64,000 bases of DNA from Fistulifera solaris (lineage: Eukaryota > Bacillariophyta > Bacillariophyceae > Naviculales > Stauroneidaceae): contig AP026135.1 in NCBI GenBank assembly GCA_030295235.1, positions 916,001 to 980,000 of the forward strand, read 5' to 3'. Both the position numbers and the translations under genes were made by a program. Below the pieces are notes generated by a model, which ran no database searches, was not told the origin of the DNA, and saw only the letters and a program-made list of their open reading frames with translations. Of the stretch, positions 41,995-54,500 are shown piece after piece; position 1 is the stretch's first letter, and the number at the start of each line of letters is the position of its first letter.

Positions 41995-43451
41995 CTAATT
42001 CGCTGGTGATTTCTCCGCAAATCCCAATGCAATTTGCAAGTAATCTTTCCAGTTCCACATTTCAACAGGTTTCGCTTCTACTGGTTGGTCGGTACTCAGT
42101 CCCATCGACGCCTTTGGCTCGGTGAGAACTTGCAAAACATAGAACGGAAACTGAGAAGCCCTGCCGCGAATCGAGGAAGCCAGCTTCTCGACTTTCCGCT
42201 TTCGCGTCCACAAGAAATGCAAATATAGGCTTGTGCAAGCAAGGCGTTGGGTGAGTTCCAAGAAAGCAGGCTTGTCCGCCTGTGTTCCGAACGTAAAGGC
42301 GCCCAGTATCACGAGAGAGTCGGCGGCCATGAGTATTCCCACGACGAGTTCAAACACTAAGCTGACTTTGGACGTAAGTCTCGCCAAAATACTTTGTCGT
42401 TGTGCGCCAGTGGCTTCTCTCCAATTCTTTGGTGTCACCAAGATACTCATACCGGCATCCACTAACGCGTACCCTGTATTCAGTAGCGAAGAACAAATCC
42501 CCGAGTTCGGCGACGAGCTGAGCGTCGAAAGCACGAGTATATCGGAAAGGACAAGAATTGTCGACACGAACTCGCGAAGAACGACCGGTCCGACAATGGA
42601 AACGATCAACGCAATGTAGGACTGCCACCATTGCTGTACAACTTTTCCGTCGACGGACGTGGGAAGCCGGGAAGGCAACCACAGCTGCAGACAAGCGGTG
42701 TAGAAAAGATACTGCGAAACAGGATCTTTCACCAGAGCTTCCAACCACGACCTGGCCTGACGGAGGCCGACATCGGGAATAGCACGAGCTGTCATGAAAG
42801 TGGCCGCCAGGAGACCAGAAACATGTTTCACCATGGCAAAGAGCATACATCGCTTCATTAACGAGAGTGATAAGACCGCTCTTCGTTGATTGGTCGCGGC
42901 AATGACTGCTCCGATACCCGCCGAAGATGCTAATAAACTAAGCAACGACTGTAATGCATGTGCTCCGCCGTGACTTTTGAGAAAGTAATGAGCCAAAATT
43001 GAGGTCGCTCCAGCTTCAATGCCGGCATTCTCCAGACTTTCCGCCGCCAGTGTCTTGTCAAACGTAAAATCGGAAGAACCCAACGCCCATCCGAGAGAAT
43101 CCAGAGATCTTTCTACGTCATGGACTTCGGGATTCGCTTCCGAACCGAAACGCAATTGATGCGCTCGATTGCGAATAGCATTCCCAAGGCATCCGCAGCA
43201 TCCTCCTCTTTCAGGGACTGATTGATTCGAGCCTTGTCGTCTTCGGTGTCTCTTTTGCTCTTGGTTTTTTTCTTTTTGCTAATTTTTCTTCTTCTTGGAT
43301 ACTTTCTTGGTAGATATGTCCGATGGTTCGGTAGCACCTCCGCGTCGGAACAATGCGATCGCGGATGGCGCCGTAAAAAGATTCGCGGCCGCAAAAGTAC
43401 CCCACGTCGTAAGGCATAAAGAGCCAGAATACATTTCCCCTGGGTTTTCAT
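41995..43451 (-). CDS. Multi-pass membrane protein, unknown family (frame break; N-terminus uncertain)
   Basis: The well supported part is 41995 to about 43190: some 390 residues with several hydrophobic segments (LLSLLASSAGIGAVIAAT, IALIVSIVGPVVLREFV, LVFELVVGILMAADSLVILG) and a final amphipathic segment ending WNWKDYLQIALGFAEKSPAN. One G is missing from GGG at 43183-43185; adding it joins KEEDAADALG to NAIRNRAHQLRFGSEANPEV. Upstream the reading passes a Lys/Arg-rich stretch (RRRKISKKKKTKSKRD) to an ATG at 43451, but another minus frame (YQESIQEEEKLAKRKK) is just as plausible across the A5/A7 runs there. A 45-codon plus-strand frame also overlaps. No family recognised. Confidence 0.55.
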
Positions 43452-43900
43452 AGTAGACAAACTACACTGACGATATTCAAAGCAAGAGGGTATCTAAAGA
43501 TGGGAAATGAAAAGGACGTGTGACGAAGAATAAGCGACGGGACGCCGTGTTCATTCTTTCGCGATTTACGCCGCAACCATAACGCAAGGCCGTAAAACTA
43601 TGGTGTCAGGTACAGTTAGGTTAGAGATAATGCACATTTTAGCTTCAACAATCGGCAGAGATTATCGAGAATCGAGAATCGATACACGCTAGATGAAAAA
43701 ATTTAGGCAAATGCAGCGAATCGATGTAAATAAGATGCATTAGCTATTTCGACAACCTGAGTTCAATCAAAAGGTTAGTAAAGACGAAAGCAACTTCGGC
43801 TTCTAAAGTTTTCGTGACTACAAACAATCAGTCGTGGTAAGAATCCGTTTACACGTTACTCCTATAATCAGTTATTATGGGTTATGGCAGCATAATTGCT
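43452..43900. other. Intergenic
   Basis: No gene or clear repeat seen. Confidence 0.4.
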
Positions 43901-46227
43901 TTATTCAAGTCCATTGTGACGCAAGAGAGCACCAGGTCGAGGTTCTCGTCCCCTGAATTGTTTGAAGACCTCCATCGGGTCAACACCACCACCCAAGCTT
44001 AGCACTGTGTCACGAAACTTTCTTCCTACTTTTTTCACTTCCTCCTCGTTGTCCAGCCCAACTTCCTCAAAGGCAGCAAACGCGTCGGCACTCATAACCT
44101 CAGCCCATTTGTAACTATAGTATCCCGCTGCGTATCCTCCCGCGAAAATGTGCGAGAAACTACACAAGAAACGATCCTCCGGCAAAGGCATCATGTACGG
44201 CACGTACTTGGACGAGATTCTGCGCTGCACGTCAAAGATCGATTCTCCTTCGCCTTTCTCACCCGCCTCCGCATCAAAGGCCGAGTGGAGCTCCAAGTCA
44301 ATCTGGCCGAAAACCAGCTGTCGACATGTGGCCATACCGGTACCGTACATGCGTTGCTTCTCGAGCTTGTCAAACATCTCTTCGGGCATGGGTGCTCCAG
44401 TTTCCCAGTGTTTGGCGAATCCATAGACCGTCGACTTGTCAAATAACCTATAAAGAAAGAAGGAAAATCCACGTTTCGTTAAGACATTGATTGTCGGCCA
44501 TTCATCGTAACTTTCAACCACTTACCAATTCTCCATAAATTGAGAGGGAAGTTCGACGGCGTCCCATTCTACGCCACTAATACCAGCTACGTCACCCACC
44601 GTAGCGGTGGTGAGCATATGTTGCAAACCATGACCGAATTCATGGAACAGGGTAGTCACTTCTCGAAACGTCATGAGAGAAGGTTTCGAGCCAACGGGAG
44701 GAGACCCGTTGCAAGTTAAATAGGCGACAGGAGTATCGCGACCACAAGCTTCGCTCTTTCCAATACAAACGTTCATCCAAGCACCCCCTCGTTTATTCTC
44801 CGGTCGCGAATAGGGGTCGAGAAAGAAACTAGCAATGTGTTTTCCACTCTCTTTATCATACACTTTAAAAAATCGAACATCTGGGTGCCATACTTGCTCC
44901 TCTCCGTCCGCACTCTGAACCTCAATGTCGAAAATACGAGAAACTAGCTGAAACATACCGTCCAGCACAGCCGGAAGAGCGAAATAAGGACGAGTCTCTT
45001 CCTCGGTTAACTCAAACTTGGATTCTTTGAGTCGTTCACTCCAGTACGTCACATCCCAATGCTTGAGTTCACTGTATTCGTCGCCACCCTTCTCTCGGGC
45101 CAGGGCGGTAATTTCGACCAACTCCTTTTCTGCGGCAGGCAGTGCCTTGGCAGCAATCAAGTCGGTCAACTCGCGCACCGCTTCTACAGATGGTGCCATT
45201 TTGGATGACAAACTTTGTTCGGCATAGTTGTCAAACCCCAACATTTTCGCCATGCTGTTCTTGAGCTTGAGTGTCTCATAGATGATCGGTGTATTGTTTC
45301 GTTCGTCACTGGATGCGCGTTGGAGATACGCTTTATAGACTTGTTCACGCACAGTGCGATCCTTCATATGCGACATGACGGCAATGTAGGACGGCATGTC
45401 CAATGTGATTCGCCAAGGTCCTTTCTCAACATCCAATTCTTCGCTACTTTGCTTCACAAAATTCACGTGCGCATTCGCCCACATGGCTTTGGCCGAATCG
45501 GGTACGCCTTCCATCTGACTCGCGTCAGTGAGGGTCAAACTGAATGCTTTGGTCTCGTCCAAGACGTTGTTGCTGAACTTGGTAGCCAGCTCCGCTAGAC
45601 GCATTTTCATGGTATTAAAAGTCTCCTTCGCTTCTCCCTCAAGACCGACTCCTCCTAGTTTCATCGATCTCAAAGAATTCTCCACAGCGCGCTTCTTCTG
45701 TTGTGTGTAAAGGAATCATCATCCGCCACTTTCTGCTTCTCTTCGATTGCCGAAAGGGCGGCAAAGACCGGTTTGCTCTGTTTGAATTGCGTTAATGCCT
45801 TGACAATTTTTGGTTGATTCGCTTGATAGGCCTCGCGTAACTCATCGCCATTCTTGACCGCATTCAAATGGCCCGCCACTCCCCACGTGTACCCAATCGG
45901 AAATTGCATCTTTTCGACTTCCGGCAATACGGATTCATACTCAATATTATCAGTAGAAGCACTCAATTTCGTCTCTAGACTTTGAAAATCGTGTTCTAAT
46001 TTCTTTAACAGTTCTTCCACGGCTGGAGTCAAATCTTGGGGGTCAATTTCCGCAAAGCGAGGCAGTCCCTCTTGTTGCAAAAGCGGATTGGTCGTTGTTG
46101 TTACGGAAGTGGTCATGGCCAAAGCGGATGTGCGATAGAACGATCGAACCGTCGAAGATCTTGAAAAGGCACGAACCGCAACCGAACCAAGAAACATGAG
46201 ACGCGCAAACGGCAGGACTGGCTTCAT
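43901..46227 (-). CDS. M3-family oligopeptidase (OpdA/thimet type), organelle-targeted
   Basis: About 749 residues. Exons are 44526-46227 and 43901-44447, split by a 78-bp intron (donor GTAAGTGG, acceptor CTTTCTTTATAG) inside the codon of the Trp in ELPSQFMENW. The N-terminus (MKPVLPFARLMFLGSVAVRA, then FSRSSTVRSFYRTSAL) fits an organelle presequence. Family signatures: VENSLRSMKLGGVGL, FSNNVLDETKAF, the zinc site FHEFGHGLQHML (HExxH, about residue 530), VELPSQFMENW and IFAGGYAAGYYSYKWAEVM near the end. M3 enzymes degrade short peptides, including cleaved targeting peptides. The frame breaks at 45703-45708, a GT/AC dinucleotide run; dropping two bases or adding one restores DDSFTQQKKRAVEN. 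Confidence 0.92.
44448..44525 (-). other. Intron (78 bp) of M3 peptidase gene
   Basis: GTAAGTGG at 44525 to TTTCTTTATAG at 44448; phase 2. Confidence 0.88.
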
Positions 46228-46622
46228 GGTGTGAAAATGAGATCTTTTTTTTTTTTTTTTTTTTGCGAACGACGACTTTTCATGTGACGAAGTCGACCAG
46301 TTGCCTGACTCACAACTCACAATGCTCACGTACTACGTAGGACACAGTCAAATGAAATCCAGTTTAGACTTTTTCCTTATGCCGTACGGTTACCGGTACG
46401 TCAAGCACAATGATTTCGTTATTATACTCAAAAGTGCCACTTGTCACACGTCCATTATTTTTAAAGAAAAGAAGCACCGCGCGCACGCGGCGTTTTACCT
46501 CATCACCATGATGATTGATGATGATGTCCATCAACAAATTAAAAATAACCAAAACTTCCAAGTTCTCAGCATCATAACAAGCTGATTCGATTGTGCTTCA
46601 GGCTTCATTAACACAGGATACA
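46228..46622. other. Shared divergent promoter region with T20 run
   Basis: 395 bp between the peptidase and the next plus-strand gene. T20 at 46245-46264 would be a poly-A tract in the peptidase 5' leader. No gene supported. Confidence 0.5.
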
Positions 46623-48511
46623 ATGAACAATTTCTTTGTGCTTGCAATTGGTTTGCTGATCCATTTACGGGAAACTACAAGCTTCACTGTATTCGGTGCG
46701 CCATGGAGACAACTTCGATTACATGTTGCTCCTCGACATTCTTCCATATCCACCCTCAACGAACCGCAATCAACATCACTGCAAGAAGCAATGAACCTAA
46801 GGGACATGTTTTCGGAAATTGCAGCCAAAGATTCACAATGGCTGCAGGAATATGTAATTGATATGCTGGACGAGGATGACGAGGAGTGGCTCACCATCAT
46901 CCGACAAGCTACGCAGGATGCGGCAAAGCCAAAACCAAAGCCATCACGACAAGTATCCACTCCTGCCTCTTCCATCGACGAGGCATCTGACAGCGCGGCA
47001 TTGTCCACACTTTCTTCAACTCCCTCCGAAAGAACCGAGATCGTACGGAATGACATGACCAAATCGGACGAGACGCTCATAGATACAACGGTGACAAAAG
47101 ACATCGATCCAGATCCAGTCCTTGAAACGAAAACATTCACTCAATCCAAAGAAAAGAAGTTATCTAGTTCGGAGCACTTGTTAGATCGGAAAAGCAAAAT
47201 AAAACGAGAAGCGTTGCAAACCGATCGGAATGCGACAGTGGTTAAGGACGTACCGACAATGAGTCATGCTACAAAAGAAATTCTACCAACGAACAATGAA
47301 GCAAAAAATGCGTCGGAAGAGATCACTTCCAAACGAAAAGCACCTAGTTCTGAACACTTGCTTGATCGAAAAAGTAATACATTGAAACGAGACGACTCGT
47401 CAAAAGACGTCGTGGTCAACCAACAATCTACTGGTGCTACATTAGATCTCAATACATTACAAAACCAAGTCTCCACGGTAAAAGAACGTGAAATACTCGG
47501 TGCTGAACCTGCTGCGTCTTTCGATGATGTCAATCAAACAACAATGAACCGCAAGGAACCGCTTCCCGCCGTCCCACTCCCAAATATCACGAACTCCTTC
47601 AAAAGAACGCGCAACGTCAGCCCCGACGAAGATACGACGAATAAAACCGCGTCGATAAGGACAGAAACGAAAGCCAATGATGAAAAAGTTGTCGTGTTCA
47701 GCGATTCCAGGTTAAAAAAGAAACAAAGGGTCGTACTTTCGAAGCTTGTGTCGCTGGGATACTCTGCAGAGGAGATTCTTTCGCTGGATCCAGATGCTCT
47801 TTCCTTGATTGTGGAAGACAACTTGCGACGACCCAGCACAGGTGTTCCTGTCACTTGGAAAAGCGACAAACAACTTATCAAAATTGAATCTCCCGAGAAT
47901 CTCAATCGTCAACGCTCCTCATCAACTGAGACCGAGACACCCGCTGCAGACCCTAAACCGAGACTAAATACGATTTCCTCTTATGCCGAAATGACAAAAG
48001 CACAAAAGAACCACTAATCAGTGGAAGACAAGATCGTGGCGACGAGTTAGCTACAGAGACGTCTCGTGTCAATGGTGAAGCACGAGTCAAACCAAAGAAA
48101 GAAGTCGACAGAGCGAACGCGGCAGATGCAGGCACATCTGTTAAGGAGGAACGACAGCGTCGAGTGTTTACAGGAAGGCCAGAACCTGGCCCTCCTCGTG
48201 ATGACCCTCCTCCACCAAAGGCATTCTGGCCAGATATTGATACGTTCCGCTCGTTACTCCGAAAAGAAGCTGCGATGCGGCTAAGTATCCTTGGCGATGA
48301 TTGGTCTCAAACCGTGAAGGATGAAAGCGAATGGCGACTAAATCTTTACAAAAATTGGTTATGGACACTACATACAGGAGTAGGTGATCCGTTGATTGAA
48401 AGTCGAAGTGATCGAATGAGGCGAAGCAGAAGGGATCAGGCCAAGTCACAGAGCAAGACAAAAGGAACGCCATCGAATAAGGAGCGACAACGCCGTCAAC
48501 GAGATGATTGA
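46623..48511 (+). CDS. Plastid-type targeted, Ser/Thr/Lys-rich protein (frame break at 48004)
   Basis: About 629 residues from ATG at 46623. MNNFFVLAIGLLIHLRETTS is a signal peptide and SFTVFGAPW may be the plastid site. A short helical segment (NLRDMFSEIAAKDSQWLQEY) is followed by a long disordered region in which SSEHLLDRKS occurs twice, 60 codons apart. A folded segment LSKLVSLGYSAEEILSLDPD then precedes a second disordered part. The last 100 residues look conserved (KAFWPDIDTFRSLLRKEAAM, YKNWLWTLHTGVGDPL). The frame changes at the A4 run 48004-48007; one missing A restores AQKEPLISGRQ. No known family; a plastid protein by inference. Confidence 0.6.
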
Positions 48512-48576
48512 AGGAAGCATACAGAAAGAGAAATCATGTATTGTAATTTAAAGCGCTATATGCTAATCACTGCGAT

Positions 48577-49153
48577 TTAAAGCTGAATTTCATCGCCATG
48601 TTCGTTGATGAGGTCACTGAACCACTTTGTGGCGTCCTCGGTATCAGTTGCTAAAATCAAGCTCGCAAGCGACTCCCCTGAGGAATTCAATAACCTGACG
48701 ATTCGAAGGACTTTTTTGGGCGATGTTTTCACTGTGAGGACCATCTTTGAGACGTGCGACAAGCGCACGTGAAACTCGAACGACTTGTCCTCGGATGCCA
48801 ATGTCATCAAGTTCGCGCCTGTACTCGGTTGCTGCGATATCTTTAGAACAGGGCCTAACTCGTGCGTGGTTTCTAAAATTGCACCGCTACCCATGACGAC
48901 TACACGAAATGGGTATTTCGAAACATGAATCTCTGTCAGCAAATCATATACTTTCTGTTCAGGGGGAGGTGAGCTCTCCCATTCGCGGTGATGAGTGATC
49001 CGAGCTCGTGGCACCGCCGAAGAGGGTGAAAGTTGAAGGAAGGAGCCAATTTGAGTCGATTGGAGGGACAAATGCATCGGAAAATGGAGACATCAATGTC
49101 CATGCGAGAACAAGAAGATGTAGGCTTTTCAAAGGTGACAAAACATACTTCAT
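48577..49153 (-). CDS. Small plastid-type targeted protein, possible haem-utilisation-like fold (frame break)
   Basis: About 191 residues. MKYVLSPLKSLHLLVLAWTL is a signal peptide and SDAFVPP a textbook ASAFAP-like site. The mature part (KVYDLLTEIHVSKYPFRVVV, GSGAILETTHELGPV, FEFHVRLSHVSKMVLTVKT, LLNSSGESLASLILATD) has a beta-strand rhythm reminiscent of the HemS/HutX/ChuX haem-utilisation fold, but no haem ligand can be assigned, so this is only a hint. The frame changes at the G5 run (plus strand) 48962-48966; removing one base joins GELTSP to EQKVYDLLTE. Convergent with the gene ending at 48511. Confidence 0.5.
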
Positions 49154-50869
49154 GTTGGGGCTACTTCAAGGTGCAATCAGAGCGAACTTTGAGCGAAAGC
49201 GTTACAGCCAGTTATCGGATATCTTTTCTTTGCAATAGATACGCTGGATCACCGCAATATATTATTATTTGAGAAAATGAAACATGGTGGGAATGGACGA
49301 CAACAAACTTCAGCATAAGGCAAACGATGAGATGCGAAGCGCGAGGCCTTTCCTTCAAAATCCAAACGAAAATTGCCGAAACCAAAACGGAGCAGTTTCG
49401 GGTTTGGGAGCATGGACGTCACAACGTCGAAAACATAGTGTCAGCCTACTTATCAGCCTACAGTACAATAACTGTAAGCCAAGAGCCGTGACCCGTGACC
49501 GTGACGTGTGAAGAAGGCTGCACGTGCGCGCGTTGCACGTTGCAAAATGTCACTTACAAACTTAGAGAATACTTATAAAGATACTTAGATCTTCCTCCTA
49601 CTTATCTACCTACACTTAATTATCACCTAAGGGTCTAGTAATGATCGGTAATGCGAATTACGTGGTAGGTGGTAGGGCGTAGGGCCCGACTTTATACAAC
49701 GTACGGGATACGGGAGAGTGTTCTTCAAACATAATTTTCGACGGTCAAGAGTTAAAAGAGTCAAGATTGGACGACGAGCGCGAAAGCGCGGGCCATCCTG
49801 CGAAAGTCATTCACCGGGACTTTCTGAGCATACAAATTGAGTCTGGTACAAGGTGCTGTAGAATTGAACGGCAGATCGACGTTGGAAGGAACGAAATTCT
49901 CTCAGTCAAAAGTAGTATCACTTGGAATGTACAGCAGAGGTGGAAGCCCTCACCAAACATCGATCTGCGAAGACAAGAATCCATCTCCATCTCATCACAA
50001 TTTCACAGTTTGCTGAAACACAGCAAAAAAAGCTCTCAAAGCTCAAAACAAACGCTACTGGTAAGTCTTAAATGTTCATGATAATCCCTTTTGAAGATAA
50101 TGAATAGTAAAACATCTTTGGTTCGGCTGGATCGCGTTGTGGTGGTCGTTTTTATGTCGACAAAGCATCAGAACGGGTATTATACAATAAAACCGGCTTT
50201 TTAGCCGAAGGCGAAGTCAGCCACCACGTCTTCTCTTTTTCCTTTGATAATACGTATTGTCAGTGTGCTCTTGAATTGTTTCCGGACTCGTCGCGATCTT
50301 TGTTGGCCTGGTTTTCAACATTTTCCATGCACCGGGAGTGTTGTCGTGATCGGCTTTTTTCAAAAAAAATCTCGATATTTTTTGCCCATGCCCGACGGCC
50401 GGCGGTGTTAAACTTCAGGTGGACCGCCGTAGAACGTCGTAGCCAAATGTTTGGGCAAAATCTCATCTGGTGTCGCCGTAGGCTCCAGTACTGAAGCTAC
50501 GGGGATGGCAAATCTGATTTGCTCTGGCCTCTTCCTACTTCCTGTGAGAGAGTGTTCGCGATTTTGCAGGATGATGCTGTCCGCGAAGTTCATCAATCGT
50601 CAAATCAGTGTGATCTGGTGTGCGGTGCTCGTTCATTCAAGTAACCCTCCGGCTTGGATGTTCCGGAACCTCTTTCAATGGGTACTTTCAATCCTTATAC
50701 AACAACTCATTCCGTGTCCCACCAACTCGTGTCTTCTGTTCGTGATTCATAAGGATCCCGAAAAAAATATCGGTCATGTTCTGCGTTTCGAATGTTTTTT
50801 CTCTCATTATGTTTGTCTTCCCTTGGCAATCTATATTACAGGTAACTGAAGATCAGCAAAGACGATATT
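49154..50869. other. 1.7 kb without a coding gene; probable 5' leader and long leader intron of the acidic protein
   Basis: The left 600 bp show nothing. At 50061 a GTAAGT donor and at 50841 an acceptor preceded by CTTCCCTTGGCAATCTATATTACAG frame a possible 781-bp intron whose 3' exon starts 28 bp before the ATG at 50870. A GGCTTTTTAGCC hairpin lies at about 50195. Confidence 0.45.
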
Positions 50870-51331
50870 ATGTCTGACTTTGAGGACTACAGTGACGAAC
50901 CCGAGGATGCGGAATTCTTTGGCGATGCTGCTGACGCCGGTGATGGAGAGGAAGACGACGATGATGATGACGACGACGAGGAAGAAGCTGAAATTGAACT
51001 CGGTGATGACGACACTGAAGATGATGATGAAGGGGATGCCGGCGAAGACTACGATGATGAGGAAGCCGATGGCGACGATGATAATGCCGAGGAAGGGGGT
51101 GATGACGATGATGAGGAAGATGATGATGATGAGGGAGTAGGAACACATACACTGGTTCAGCAAGAACTAGAACCTGACGATCCGGAAGATTATGAAGAAG
51201 AAGATGCTGGGGATGATGACGACGATGATGAAGAGGAAGTTGGCGAAGACGAGGACGAAGAAGCCGGAGTTGATGATGACGATGAGGAGGAAGGCGATGC
51301 ACCGTCGTCAAAACGACCACGGATAGATTAG
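50870..51331 (+). CDS. Highly acidic small nuclear-type protein
   Basis: A 153-residue protein from ATG at 50870 (MSDFEDYSDEPEDAEFFGD). More than half of the residues are Asp or Glu, in long runs, with only a short neutral piece (GVGTHTLVQQELEPDD) in the middle. The C-terminus is KRPRID preceded by APSS, a small basic nuclear signal. The composition resembles prothymosin-like or histone-chaperone tails (many acidic proteins bind histones), but composition alone does not show homology. His/Arg-rich frames on the other strand are shadows of the GAT/GAC/GAA repeats. A long leader intron is likely. Function unknown. Confidence 0.65.
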   Translation: MSDFEDYSDEPEDAEFFGDAADAGDGEEDDDDDDDDEEEAEIELGDDDTEDDDEGDAGEDYDDEEADGDDDNAEEGGDDDDEEDDDDEGVGTHTLVQQELEPDDPEDYEEEDAGDDDDDDEEEVGEDEDEEAGVDDDDEEEGDAPSSKRPRID

Positions 51332-51581
51332 AACACCAGTGTACTCTCGTACAGTGTAAACTTTATCACGTAACCTCATTCATCTTCCTTTCTCTCTAGA
51401 TTTCTTTTTGGTATCGCCGTTTCACTAGGTAGTATTAGCTGAGAACAAATCGTTGAACTTACTCATCCTTACAGCGTCAAGAGATTTTCTACAGATGCTT
51501 ATGTTAAGTTCTCTAGTGTATTTAAAAAACGATAACTTCTCGACAGCTTCTGGAATCTAGAAAACGGAGTAGGATTTATTG

Positions 51582-54500
51582 TTAACTAGAACCTTCGGAG
51601 GAGGGAGGAGGCTGTGTCGTACCAAGTTGGTCTGTTCCATCGCCAACTTCCGCAACAAAAGATGACTGTCCTTTGATATTCGCGTTGCTGGCATTGCCCT
51701 GAATCAATAGTCCAAGCTTATCGATCAAATAAGTGGGCCGTGATGGTCCGCAGACATCTGCAATCACTGTGAAAACAACGAAGGCAGCTACCGTTGCCTG
51801 AACGATTGTCAAGAACAAAACGACGGCGAATTTTACGAAGAAGGTAATGGTTGTAAAAAGCATGATAGCAGCGGCAGCAAGCGTTGTGAAGGCAGCCGCT
51901 AGGATAGATGGACCCATCACTATCAACGAAGACTTTGCGCGGGCGTGACGGCTGGCTTCACCAGGTAAGGCTGAGTAAGCATGGGAGAAGTGAATTACAA
52001 AATCGCAAGAGATCCCGATTAAGATGGAAACACAAATCGATTCGATGCTGTATGAGATAAACAAGGAAGCAGTGAGGAGAGGATAGACATATGCACAAAA
52101 GGCGTCCAGTAGAACTTACAATCCGAGCGTCCACCCTAAAGCCACCATTCCAGCAACAACAGACGCAAGGACATATGTGATTGCTATTCCAGAAAAGAAA
52201 GTTAGCACAAAGCTATGCGAAGAGAAAAGAATTACTGCTGCTCCGACGGCTACCGCCGTAGCTGAAGATACATAAGCTGAGCTAATCATGCTCGCGTTTG
52301 TATCAAAATACCAATAGTCCTCGGAAGTGAAATACATGCCCCCTATACCAGAAGGTGCATTTTTTTTCTCATTCTGAAACCAATTTTCAATCAAATTCCA
52401 CTCGCCCTTAGTAATGTCGAACTTTGTGTCAAATCGAATCCGGCCATTAAAGCGTGCGTACATGATTGTCACCTTGCCGTTCCGCGTCAGCACAAATGTT
52501 TCGCTGTATTCTTGACTCCAATTATGTATGCAGGCATGAAAACTATTCTCATCCATGGGTAGGCCATCGGCATTAGCACAGTGATCCAAATAGATTGAAT
52601 CGGTCGCATTCAATGGCAACGCAGACTGATTTCGAAGCCAGCTGTCAAATCGATCGATTGGACAGTCTTCATCTTCAGAGTCAGCGAATTCTTGGGAAAA
52701 GAGTCTTGCGCAAAAATCCCGCAAGTAAACTTGAGTTTCTAGCTGCGACGGTTGGAAAGTGTCATCTATAACCAGCTGAGTAAAAGAGGTGGGGTCGTTA
52801 TGATTGCCAGTGTCGGCTGGTTTAATGCCCCACACCACGTAAGTTGAACTGCCAGATGACCTAAGCAAGCTTTCAAAAGAATTTTCTCCCGCCAGCTCGC
52901 ACTCTTTTCGAATTCGTTTGATGCGCGAAGTAAACGAACATCTCCATTTTCAGGGGGTTGAACTTTCATAGCATAAATGATGCATACAACGAAAATCGCA
53001 CCGACAGCTGCAAACATGAAGTACCGAGTCGCGTGAACGGCCTTATAATATCTGCTCAATATTCCGTGAATCAAGCTAGGGCGCTCGTCAGAATCAACGA
53101 TTTTCTCCGGCGGGGGTCGGAAGCAGTTGCAACACAAGCGGTCAAAGCATCCTGATTTGTACCTTGATCTATCATAGATACACAGTGCAGGGAAGACCAA
53201 CAAGACGCAAAGCATGTAAGTCAATGATATCAGTAACCCACAGAAAACTGCAAAGCATAAAATTGGGGCCACGGGACACACTGCCGTTCCAAAGAAAGCT
53301 ATCGCCGTTGTCAGGCTCGTCAGAAACATGGCCAGCGCCGAGTCCGGAAAAGCGCGAGCCGCCACTTCACTCGTCTCAGCGTCAGGACCGAGCTGTATCC
53401 GAGCGTTCTTCCACTTATCAACTGCCACAAAAACATCGTCGCAGCCCAAAGCAAACACAACGAAGATGCCGATGAAGTTAAGGAATGGAAAAAACGTAAG
53501 ACCGCCAATAAAGGTGTAAACGAAATACGCCAACGGAAAGCTGATAATGATTTGCAAAAAGCCTATCAACGTCAAGAAAATGGATTGTGTGTGAATGAAC
53601 ATTGCAATAGTGGTGATCACAGCGCTTGCCGTTGCCAAAGCCATGTCTCTCGAAAGGGCGTTGTCGACTTCCAACTCGACGAAGTGTTCCTCTCGAGTGT
53701 CGAAAGCTCCCTCAATACGCTGCGTACCCCTGTCAAAGTTACCCTCCTTTTGGTATAGTTCATCAATGCTGTCACGATAGGTAGCGAAAATGGAAGACGT
53801 GTATCTAAGGGGCGACGCCGAGCCGTAATCAACGTCCACAAGGGTTACAGAGAATCGCTCAGGACATGGTTCTGGAAGATCCGCCCCGTCTATAAGAGGA
53901 TCAAAATCCGCCATTGACTCGTCCACGCATTCAAATAATGACTCTTGTAAGCTGGGATTTTGCTGGTTGTAGGTCACCCAATCATCGGCCAGTTTCACAC
54001 AATCCGAGTACAAACCATCGGGTATCGTGAGACGAACGTAGAAAACAAGTGAAAAGGGAGGCAGGCACCCACTTTCTCCACAGCCGAAACATAGACCGTT
54101 CTCTTCCAGATACTTCTGCGTCTTTTCTTCACTGAGACAAAAGTCTAAAAAGGTGTCATGATTCAACAAGACGTTTGGCTCGGAAACATCGTTCACTTTC
54201 CAGATCGGCCAGAGATGATCCCCGAAGATCATATCTTCTCCGTACCACGACAAGTCACAGTTGGAGATGACGCTTGTGTTGCTGACGGACTGTAGCTTCC
54301 GTTGAAATGCCGCCATGTTGATGGGCAAATGTCTGTCCAATCGGTCTTGTTTCTGCAAAGTATAGTCCTCATATTCCAGCACTGCCTCAAGTCTACGACG
54401 GTCGCCTTGTGTTTCCCATCCCGGTTGAACATTGTTAATTAATTCATCCCAAAATTCTCCGTCTTCATCTCGAAACAATCGGAGTCTATCGTAGAACGTC

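Noticed and set aside
42233-42861. Plus-strand frames opposite the membrane-protein gene
   Set aside because: Antisense shadows of a hydrophobic coding region, without domains.
50868-51320. His/Arg-rich and Val/Ile-rich frames opposite the acidic protein
   Set aside because: They are shadows of GAT/GAC/GAA codon repeats; only the plus frame has a proper start, nuclear signal and stop.
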